Source: Larix kaempferi (lineage: Eukaryota; Streptophyta; Pinopsida; Pinales; Pinaceae). Taken from it: 64,000 nucleotides of DNA. How positions within the stretch are numbered: the stretch's first letter is position 1; each line of letters opens with the position of its first letter. Below the pieces are notes generated by a model. It did no database searches, was not told where the DNA came from, and was given only the letters and a program-made list of their open reading frames with translations. The DNA lies in NCBI GenBank assembly GCA_027924585.1, contig BSBM01000179.1:11012501-11076500 (forward strand), written 5' to 3'. Made by a program: the position numbers and the translations under genes. This document shows, one piece after another, positions 55,553 to 64,000 of the stretch.

Positions 55553-55980
55553 TATATGGGTCATTCGATAAACTAAAAGGAGGTTAGCTTCCAGGGTGGG
55601 CACATAGAGCACATCATTGAAGTATCCACGATTCAAATTGATCCTTCCAATCCCTTTTGAAGGAACTTCAGAATCATCTCTCATTAGGATAGAAGGACCA
55701 ATAGTTGGTTTGAATTCAGAGAATAGATCTTTGGATGTAGACATGTGTCTGGAGGCTCTAGAATCTATGATGAAGGAGGATGCATTCGAAGTGCCAACCA
55801 TGAGTGCATGACACCTCTATTTATCCTCTGATTTAGGATCAACTTCTTTTCTTCTAGCACTTGCAGGTACTAGAAGTTTGTTTTTCTATAGAATATGGGC
55901 CATGAGATCAATGGTCTTCTTCATGCAAGCACTTTCTGGATGAAAACCTCTGTTGCAGTATGGAAATTTGGTCTTGTTTC
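55553..55980 (-). pseudogene. copia A aspartic protease and zinc knuckle, broken
   Basis: SSFIIDSRASRHMSTSKDLF: the catalytic D-S-G reads D-S-R, so the protease is inactive. VLYVPTLEANLLLVYRMTHI is the conserved end, and continues in GVPKK at 18963 beyond copia B. Upstream (about 55975-55935) the zinc knuckle reads FPYCNRGFHPESAC, with the first Cys changed to Phe. Confidence 0.88.
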
Positions 55981-56155
55981 TCTGGTTTTGCTTTCCTCTC
56001 TTTGGATTCAAGTTTCCCTCTGACTATTTGGGAGTCTCCTTTGACTTCTGCTCATAATTTTTATTTTCCTTACCCTTGTGCTTTCCTTTCCCATTCGCAT
56101 TCTTTCCTTCTTCTGCAGCAATAGCTTGATCCCTTGATGGTTTTATTACCTCCAT

Positions 56156-56731
56156 CTACACTAATTTGTCCCGCTCCTTTGTGAGAGAGAAGATGAATGC
56201 ATATAGAGTGGGAATTTTCCAGTTTGAAATGGAAATATTTGTTGTTTGGAAGGTGGATACAAACACAGAATAGTCTGATCCCAATTCTAAAAGAATAGAA
56301 AGAATCAGTTGCTTGTCTTCCTTCTCAATTCCACATAGTTTTAGCTGCACAACCAAGTTCTTGAATCTTGTGGACAAATCTGTAATGGATTCGAAACTGT
56401 TGGGTATCATTGAGATCAAATCATTTTCCAATTGATGTCCTCTCAAATCATCTTGTTTTCCAAATAAGGATTTGAGCTTTCTCCAAACTTCTTTGGGAAT
56501 TTTTAGACCGAAGAGATGAAAGATTAGATATTTGGAAATGTTGAGGCATAGTAATCCATATGCTTCATCAAACTTGTTTAGATACTTGGCCTTATCTTTA
56601 GCACGATTTGGTTCGACCTCAATTGACTTTAGCACTCTGTAGAGAACTTTGATGCGCATGAATATCTCCATTTGATCCTTTCATTCAAATAAATTGAAAG
56701 GATTAATCTTGGGAATTGAAGTTAAATCCAT
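56156..56731 (-). pseudogene. copia A gag
   Basis: The likely start is ATG 56731 (MDLTSIPKINPFNLFE), with a nonsense codon soon after at about 56682, then KDQMEIFMRIKVLYRVLKSI in the same frame. Gag core: EAYGLLCLNISKYL, PKEVWRKLKSLFGKQDDLRG, LISMIPNSFESITDLSTRFK, LVVQLKLCGIEKEDKQLILS, LLELGSDYSVFVSTF. This is the UBN2-type gag of Ty1/copia. It is cut by a stop near 56156. Confidence 0.92.
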
Positions 56732-56995
56732 ATTAGTTGACTGAATGTGTTTCTGATGATGGAATAAACTAAAAAAACATTGGAAAAATTATCTAGAGGA
56801 TTGTTTCTGAATCTACTGAACACTGCTTTAGGACACTAGGCACTTTTATTCGGATCCTTCACACCTAGCTAGACCTCACAGGATTTCTCCCATGAATTCA
56901 ATGCAATGGCACCAAAATTTAATGTGGAAATCCAAAGGCCTATGGTGCTTTATTGAAAGCAGTTGCTCAACCTAGGCTATCAAAATATCTCACAA

Positions 56996-57007
56996 GATAT
57001 GATACCA
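56996..57007 (-). other. Primer binding site of copia A
   Basis: Minus strand TGGTATCATATC, a mutated initiator Met tRNA site directly after the LTR. 56732-56995 is the non-coding leader. Confidence 0.8.
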
Positions 57008-57790
57008 TTTGAAATTACACAGGCATAGATCACTGAGCTAGAACAAACCTCACAATTTCACATTGTTATTACTGAGTAGAATTAGCAGAAAACAATGATC
57101 AATTCACTCATAAAACTGAAACACGGATGAACATCTGTTGTTGATACATTAATCAGTTGTAAGATGGAAATTAAAAATTGTTACAATAGAATTAATTTGA
57201 TACACCCAGAAGGATTTGAATTCACCTCCATTATAGGCTTAGTTTGCATTGGAACCATCTCCCGAGAAGGTTCAGTGGCCACCGATGATGAATAATCAGT
57301 TAACTAAGGTAGAACTTGACATAACTGAATCATGTGGGCATCAAAATTGGGGAGGATACTCCAAAGGGGCACATAACTAACTGTCAGTGGTTAAAGAGCG
57401 CACTTCTATACTCGGTAGCAATCAAATTAGGAGCTGCAGTCAATTAACTGAGCAATCAAGGGGACAAGGCGCCCTAGATCATGGAGATGATTGTGTGAAC
57501 TCCTAAAATTATGCATGGGGGTGCATTGGAACTCCAGTGATGTAAAGAAGGTGGTCTAAGTGGATAGGAGGGATAGTGATGGCCAGAAACAAGCTCCATG
57601 GGGGGAAAAGTAGGGACTAGGTGCTAAGAGACTCAACTTCCAATGCATAGATGCATGGAGTGCTGCATGGAATGCACAGATGCATGGAGTGCTGCATGGA
57701 ATGCATAGATGCATGGAGTGCTGCATGGAATGCATGGATGCAGGCAAAATGCATGCAAGACCAAAACAAGATGGTGAGAATATTCCAACA
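57008..57790 (-). repeat. 5' LTR of copia A
   Basis: Pairs with 15152-15886 and is longer, because the GCATGGAGTGCTGCATGGAA minisatellite (57645-57745) has about three units of 37-38 bp against about one and a half. Confidence 0.88.
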
Positions 57791-57795
57791 AATAT

Positions 57796-58470
57796 CGTCA
57801 TTCCTTTCAACATTGTTTCTTAATCAGATGAAGATACAGATGTTGAGTTGGATGAAGAAGAAGATATAGAAGGACGATACAGATGTTGATCTGGATTAGG
57901 TACGTAGCTATATATTTTAATTTGTATGAATTATTCTCTTTAAATAATTTACTTATGTGGGTTTATTACATGTTTTTTATTTTTATGTCTTTTTTTATAT
58001 CCTACGTTACATGTTGGTTATCATGTCAAACCTAGAAATAGTGGTCATAGTGTACGTCATCATGCTAAACCAAAATTATCATTTACAAACACATGATAAT
58101 TTACTTTACCTTAATTAATTTTTGTTTTGGTATTTTCTATGCCTGAATCTAATTAGTATGTTGCTTTCAATTATTTTCTATTTTGTAGATTGGGTGTTGG
58201 GTAATTGAGAGTGATGTGAAGGGGAGGGGAGGGGCCATATGAGCTTCCACCTTCATGTGGTTGGCCCTATTCAGTAGAGAATAAATTATTCTCGAAACCA
58301 AGTGAAGCTCATTCATCTTTATACCAATCACCTTTGGCGGTAGACAACATTTCATTGGCGAACTGTTCACATGCCTTCATGATATGGGAGGCTTTGCGGA
58401 CTCAGAGATGACTCACACACCCAGTACTACTCTATATCTCTGATCTCATCCTAGTTTCGTTTGAACTTTC
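57796..58470 (+). pseudogene. CACTA transposase tail, resumed after copia A
   Basis: Acidic codons (GATGAAGATACAGATGTTGA and similar) fit the tail cut at 15151. A donor-like site GATTAG/GTACGTAGC (about 57900) and an acceptor-like TTTTGTAG/ATTGGG (about 58189) suggest one more intron before a short last exon. No domain is left to confirm it. Confidence 0.5.
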
Positions 58471-59782
58471 ATGAAGAAGGTGGTAGATGAAATTTCATCT
58501 TGAGATAATGGGTCCGTACTACTGTATATGGAGCAGAAAACTTAGATGAGAGAAAAAAACAAAGATAAGAAATAAGGCCTTTTAATTAAAAACCCAACCA
58601 GCAGTTACATTAATTATCAATATGGGAGCGTATGACTTTCAAGATTACTACAAAATATATGCAGGTACAATTCCTTCCTAATGTTGTTAGAAAAATTAAT
58701 TGAAATACATCTAATTAGATGGATTAGCAACAACCGTAACTAAGAAATAATCCCAAAGTCTGCTGATCTAAAAATGAATAACAACACACCAATCTTCTAT
58801 TGTAACCAATCCAGAGAAGAGTTCTACTGAAATAAATTACTATAACAATTCCAACTTCATCCACTCAATTCCATTCAAGAATACTACATGAATCTTTCAA
58901 TCCCAGAATAAAACTATGATGTGCCAATTAATCATAACCTTCTATTCTATATGAAATTAACTAAGTATTAGAGTAACAACAAATTAATCGAATCCGAAAT
59001 TCTTTAAATTTGCATCTATAACAGATCTATTTGTGCCAAGGACTATTTTGTACTAACCACTTATGAATCCAATCGAGTAATAGCAATCATAATTAATTCC
59101 TTTTTTAAAGTAAGAAACAACATGCATTCGAATTGAATAACAACAATAAATAAACACATTATTAATTCATCCACAACACACTGTAAATCAAACTAGAAAA
59201 AAGAAAACCATAATAGCATCTCCTGGCCAGCAATGGGAGCCCTTCCTCCTCTAACCAGGGATGCAACACAAACTTACAAACTCAGAGGATCAAAAGATCA
59301 TTTTTATTAAAATGAATGAGTTAAAGCAATGTTACTTATTGACACTCTTTTCTCCTATAATCCTAAGATTTCTCTCTAAATTCTTCCTAAACCTCTAGGC
59401 TACAGAGCACATATTTTTATACACTTCCTCGAGTAACAACCACCTAATTTGAACACCTTGAGAATCAAAGATTCTCAACATTGTTTGTTTAATCCTTACA
59501 TATTATCCTGTTACTCATCATAGATGTTGTTACAACTCTTTGTTCAAAAATACACAATACAGTACAAAGATCCATATAAATTCGGGATTTGTTACTCCAA
59601 CATATCGAACATAGGTTGGTTGTACAGCTAGTGCTACAAGAGCTCACACTTGATCTCAAAGAGGGACAACCAAATCCTGAAGTATGAGTAGCATCTCGAG
59701 TTCCTAAATTCATGGAAGAGTAACATCGTGTCATCTTTGATCTTGATTCTCCTTCTTCCTCCCTGCTTCACATGAGTTTCTT
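58471..59782. other. AT-rich segment, probably the left part of the element H LTR
   Basis: No gene seen. On the minus strand a TATA box (GTATAAAAATA, 59412-59422) lies downstream of the H LTR start, so much of this is likely R-U5 of that LTR. Its left end and the true end of the CACTA element were not found. Confidence 0.45.
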
Positions 59783-59787
59783 AATTG

Positions 59788-61978
59788 TGTCATGTCCCCA
59801 ATTTTGGTTCATCCAGTACCATGGGTGAAAGGGGACAAAATCAAACCCTAAGGGAATTAAATGGTATTAGTTCTATTTGCTTAGAATTAATTTTGGCCTA
59901 AGTCTCCCAAGTTGGAAAATTTATTTATTAAAGGTAATTTTGATAAATAAAATTAATGGATAATGAGCAAGTGGGCCAAGAGGGCACCCATGTGGAAGAT
60001 GTTGCCAAAATGGAGTAGGGGTTAATTTTGAGGCAATTATACCACCGGAATTAATTAATTATTAATTAATTGCTTAAATGTTGAATTTGGAATTAATTCT
60101 GAGTTGGAATATTTTTATTAATAAATATTGCTAATAAATATTGGCAAGTGGTGATAATATGGCTAGGAGGTTGAATTTGGTCATGTGGACCACTCTTGCC
60201 TTAGTGGCAAATCTCAAGAAAAGCAAGGAGTCCAAAGGAGGAAACAAGACAAAGCAAACAAATTAGAAACTGGCAAAAGAAAACAGAAAAGCTGGCAAAA
60301 GCAAAAAAGTGGAAAGTAAATAAAGTGGAAAAAACAAGAAAAGTTGTAAGTAAAGATTTAGCAACATCCAGAAAGCTAACTAAGGCACAGTTGCTAATCT
60401 GGTTGAAGAGAGACAAAAGTTGGCAAGCTTTTCTAAGACAAAACTTGCTAATTATTCCAAGAAGGCGCCTACATGACTTGGAGTAGGATGGGAAATGGGT
60501 AACCTACTCTCACAAGTCACCAAATCTAAGTAACTTACTCATCAGGTCATCATAAAGTTTATAAAAGAAGCCAACCAACTCCAATGAAGAACTTTTGTCA
60601 TTTGCAATTTTGGTTTGAGAGCTCTAAGCCTCTCTGGTTAAGTGTTGTGCCTCAACATGTTTGCTTGGGTGATGTGCCCCAAGACTTTGTGAGTTATATA
60701 AGAGTGTTATGCAGATACAGAATATGTTATTGTAGCCAATAACATTCATATCATTCCAGCCATGAATATCTATAGTCAGCTTGAAGAGGAGGACAATTCT
60801 ACAATGGATTAGTAGCTAGATTTGAAGGAAAATAACCAGAAGGAGGAGCTAGTTCTCAGGAATTGTGCCTAGAATTTCTAGGAAGTTCAGTATGCCATGA
60901 TTTGCAGCATATCAGAGAGTTATATGTCCAGATATTAGTTTCATATATGATCCTGACTCTCTTCTTACATTCTTCTCCCATTCACAGCTAAATCTAGAGG
61001 AGCTTTCCCTGAAGGAGAGGGCGGCTCAGTGAATGCGACCCAATCAAGTCCAGAAGTTCAGTATGCAGCCAATTACAGTCACATGACCTGTAGGTGACCT
61101 GATCATAGCTCAGGAGCAGATCCACAGTAATATTCTCATTCTTCTCTCCATTTCTCCCACTATTGTAATGAAAATCTAGCCTGTGAGGCATGTACTTTGG
61201 AAGGAAATCTAATAATGAGAAAGAAAGTGTTATGAACCCATATTTTGTTGTATATGTGTTGAATATCCTTTATCAGAGCATTATCTAATAGCAGAACATA
61301 TTATTTGAATTTTTGGAGCAGTTAGATGAATTACAATGCAAGACTAGCTAGTTGGGTGCTTATTCTAGACTAGTTTCACCATATTTACTGCTAAATATTT
61401 TATGAGAGTCCCTTTTGCATTCTGTCAGTTGGAGGAGGTTTATGACTCAGTATAATATCCATATCAGTCCTTGTAATAAGAATTTGGATGCTTTTAGCCT
61501 CGTTTTGGAAAGCCTGTAATTTGACTAGCTCAACAGTCCACCATGTGCAATTAATCCCCATATTACTCCAAACTCTTCCAAGTTCATCCAATATTTATTC
61601 AATCATAACTTATTAGTTACATTACTGATATATCTCTATCATAAACATTATTAACCCTCACCCAGTCTTGTTGGCATATGCTAGAAGCCCAGGTAGCCTC
61701 GAAGTAGGCAATAGATTTGTTCTATTGCTGAAAAGTGAATGGCTCTAGTACTTTGTGCCAAGGAATTCTGATGAAACCATATTTTTCTGCTGCTGCACAC
61801 TCTCAACTATAAATTCCAGAACCTAATCTCTCTCCCATCATCCCCATTCAGAGTTTCCATCCCCGTCACTTACATCTTGCATAGTCTGAGAGTTTGCCTT
61901 AAAAATTGTTAGAAAATTTCCATTAAAATTCTGAAGTGGAAGTTCATATTTTGGTCATATATTGACTAGGATATTACA
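59788..61978 (+). repeat. 5' LTR of element G, 2191 bp
   Basis: TGTCATGTCCCC..GATATTACA. TATA box TATAAAAG at 60560-60567. The last 850 bp match 62003-62850. Confidence 0.82.
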
Positions 61979-61979
61979 G

Positions 61980-61991
61980 TGGTATCAGAGC
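61980..61991 (+). other. Primer binding site of element G
   Basis: TGGTATCAGAGC one nt after the LTR. Confidence 0.92.
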
Positions 61992-62002
61992 TATGATACC
62001 AA

Positions 62003-62850
62003 ATATTATCATTCTTCTCTCCATTTCTCCCACTATTGTAATGAAAATCTAGCTTGTGAGGCATGTACTTTGGAAGGCAATCTAATAATGAGAAAGAAAG
62101 TGTTTTGAACCCATATTTTGTCTTATATGTGTTGAATATCCTTATCAGAGCATTATCTAATAGCAAAACATATTATTTGAAGTTTTGGAGCAGTTAGATG
62201 AATTACAATGCAAGACTAGCTAGTTGGGTGCTTATTCTAGACTAGTTTCACCATATTTACTACTAAATATTTTCTGAGGGTCCATTTTGCATTCTGTCAA
62301 TTGGAGGAGGTTGATAACTTGGTATAATATCCATATCAGTCCCTTTAATAATAATTTGGATTCTTTTAGCATCATTTTGGAAAGCATGTAATTTGACTAG
62401 CTCAGCAGTCCACCATATGCAATTAATCCCCAAATTACTCCAAACTCTTCCAAGTTTATCCAGTATTTATTCTAGCATACCTTATGAGTTACATGACTGA
62501 TATATCTCTGTCCTAAACATTATTAACCCTCACCCAGTCTTGTTGGCATATGCTAGAATCCCAGGTATCCTCGAAGTAGGAAATAGATTTGTTCTATTAC
62601 TGAAAAGTGAATGGCTCTAGTACTTTGTGCCAAGGAATTCTGCTGAAACCATATTTTGCTGCTACTGCACACTCTCACCTATAAATTCCATAACCTAATC
62701 TCTCTCCCATCATCCCCATTCATAGTTTCCATCCCCGTCACTTACATCCTGCACAGTCTGAGAGTTTGCCTTAAAAATTGTTAGAAAATTTCCATTAAAA
62801 CTATGAAGTGGAAGTTAATATTTTGGTCAGATCTTGACTAGGATATTACA
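62003..62850 (+). repeat. Partial 3' LTR of element G
   Basis: Corresponds to 61130-61978. The first 1.34 kb of this LTR and all internal sequence are missing, leaving about 11 bp between the primer site and the LTR remnant. Confidence 0.88.
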
Positions 62851-62855
62851 AATTG

Positions 62856-62974
62856 ATCCGATTAGTAGGAAAATTACAAGCATAAGACCAAATTAAATGC
62901 TCAATTCATAACTTAAAACAACATGATGTCCAAAGGCTATGCCTTAATTCAAATCTTGGATTATGGACCTAACA
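62856..62974 (-). repeat. Start of the 3' LTR of element H, interrupted by G
   Basis: Minus strand TGTTAGGTCCATAATCC directly follows a polypurine tract. The LTR continues left of element G, at 59787 and below. Confidence 0.7.
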
Positions 62975-62990
62975 TCTCCCCCCAACTTGT
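62975..62990 (-). other. Polypurine tract of element H
   Basis: Minus strand ACAAGTTGGGGGGAGA abuts the LTR start. Confidence 0.8.
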
Positions 62991-64000
62991 CCTAATGCAT
63001 TTCCTCATGCATCCCGGTTAATGTCTCGACTATCCCTCGCATGAGATGCATTTAAGGAGCTGAGTGAATATGTAGCATATGTTTGCTCCTTAGCAAACAT
63101 GAACCCACCTAAAATATTTACTTCTAACCCACACATTTTCTCTGTTGCAGTCAAATCATACATGGGTCTATATCTTTCCACATGAAACCATATGATAGGG
63201 AAGTGAAACCTTACCCCAATCCAGCTTGCCCCTTTCTATTGAATACCTTCAATGTATGTGTTCATTCTATCCATTGCCCTGTTAAAATTTGGGAATCCAA
63301 AAGGTTCCCTCACTCTTACTTCCACAGGAGAGAGATTCCATATCCTTTTGCTACATCTCAAAGCATCAACAAAAATCTCATTGATGCAATGCACACAGCA
63401 GCCCAAGACTTCCTTCTGAATAGAGATAACGTTCATAGCTGCAAAAGAATTCCTCCAAAAATCGGATTGAGATAGAATGCATATTCTTTCATCCAAAGGT
63501 TCTCCTCTAACAAATAAATTACATGCATCCTAATTCTTTTCATAACTATCCAGGGTTGTTTTCCACTTAATATGATTGAGCATGTAAGATAGAAACGCTC
63601 TTAGCTGAAGATCTCCAATAAAAGGCATAGGGTTGAAATTTATGTCTCCAGGAAGAATAAAATTTATGCAAATAAAATCTGCATAGAGAATGTTCTGTTA
63701 GTTCATCCATATGAACAAAAACCCTCCAAAATTCTTCCTCATTTGAAATCTAGGGCTTGTTTCCTTCTACCAATGTTTCCAGTTGAATTTGAAGGAGTTG
63801 TTCTTTTAAAAACAGAGCATATGCAGGGGAAGGTGCTCTACATCCTGGCAACTCGAATATGAGTGTGTTCATTCTCCTTTTCTCTTCCTACAACTCCTTA
63901 CTTTCCTTATGAGTTGCTTTCATTTTCTTCTTATCTTCCTGCCATTATTTTTCCCTTTCTATGTATGGGGCCAGCTCTTCCCATTTATTCCTTTCCAAAG
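62991..64000 (-). pseudogene. 3' ORF of element H, unrecognised, broken
   Basis: Read on minus, coding-like text runs from the window edge: WEELAPYIEREK, a Lys/Glu-rich stretch, MDELTEHSL and, after frame changes, FNPMPFIGDLQLRAFLSYML. Then come 63496-63236 (DERICILSQSDFWRNSFAAM, RIWNLSPVEVRVREPFGFPN) and, after a stop near 63236, further codons to 63000. No known retroelement domain is recognised. Its position before the polypurine tract makes it an extra 3' ORF, comparable in place to the unknown ORF at 4903-8088 but not visibly similar. Confidence 0.45.

Larger units (their letters stand above)
15152..57790 (-). mobile_element. Ty1/copia element A, split by copia B
   Basis: Paired LTRs at 15152-15886 and 57008-57790 flank minus-strand gag, protease, integrase, RT and RNase H. 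The flanks are GATAT (15147-15151) and AATAT (57791-57795), an imperfect 5-bp target duplication. Order, primer site and polypurine tract agree with minus orientation. Copia B is inserted at 18971-55552. Removing it rejoins the reading frame (..RMTHI / GVPKK..). The element is heavily decayed. Confidence 0.87.
59788..62850 (+). mobile_element. Element G: LTR retrotransposon with internal region deleted
   Basis: One complete LTR (59788-61978), a primer site and a partial second LTR are bounded by a perfect AATTG TSD (59783-59787 and 62851-62855). No coding sequence remains. The TGTCATGTCCC start, 2.2-kb length and Met primer site suit a gypsy element, but the superfamily is inferred. Confidence 0.85.

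Noticed and set aside
61129-62850. Simple tandem duplication of 850 bp
   Set aside because: The primer site after the first copy and the AATTG flanks show an LTR pair.
1-64000. Host protein-coding genes, rRNA or tRNA genes
   Set aside because: None could be supported; all recognisable domains are of transposable elements.

Overview
The window is plant nuclear repeat DNA. I found no ordinary host gene: every recognisable coding segment belongs to a retrotransposon (Ty3/gypsy or Ty1/copia) or to a CACTA DNA transposon. A seed plant with a large repeat-rich genome fits (chromodomain gypsy, TNP2-type CACTA, copia primer sites matching initiator Met tRNA). The species cannot be named from this sequence.

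Layout. 1-4888: 5' part of a gypsy element on the minus strand (Y; LTR, primer site, gag, protease, an extra RNase H, RT), cut by the window edge. 4903-8996: a long degraded minus-strand ORF of unknown function with its own likely TATA box and 5'UTR intron. 9110-9745: a 31-bp minisatellite. 9816-10286: a gypsy RNase H fragment (X), cut by a CACTA element starting at 10287. The CACTA transposase remains run to 15151, are interrupted, and resume at about 57796.

The interruption is a nest whose layers are defined by paired LTRs and mostly by target-site duplications (TSDs). Copia A (minus, 15152-57790) is split between protease and integrase by copia B (plus, 18971-55552). Copia B is split in its leader by gypsy C (plus, 19583-42973) and in its RNase H by chromodomain gypsy E (minus, 47504-53588). 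Gypsy C is split after its protease by chromodomain gypsy D (minus, 25255-31083), and also holds an inverted partial relative of itself (F, 39165-41228). Counting gypsy X as host, the chain X > CACTA > A > B > C > D is six layers deep. LTR-pair divergence, judged by eye, falls inward as nesting predicts.

Gypsy C carries, after its integrase, a second archaeal-type RNase H, a hairpin-bearing repeat, an antisense gene resembling plant mobile domain proteins with its own TATA box and likely intron(s), and a 149-bp tandem repeat. Gypsy Y has its extra RNase H in another place, between protease and RT.

Right end: a gypsy LTR pair with almost all internal sequence deleted (G, 59788-62850, TSD AATTG) sits in the 3' LTR of another minus-strand element (H), whose polypurine tract and an unrecognised 3' ORF run to the window edge. 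All elements look defective. Chromodomain element E is the closest to intact, with four nonsense codons and no frameshift noticed.
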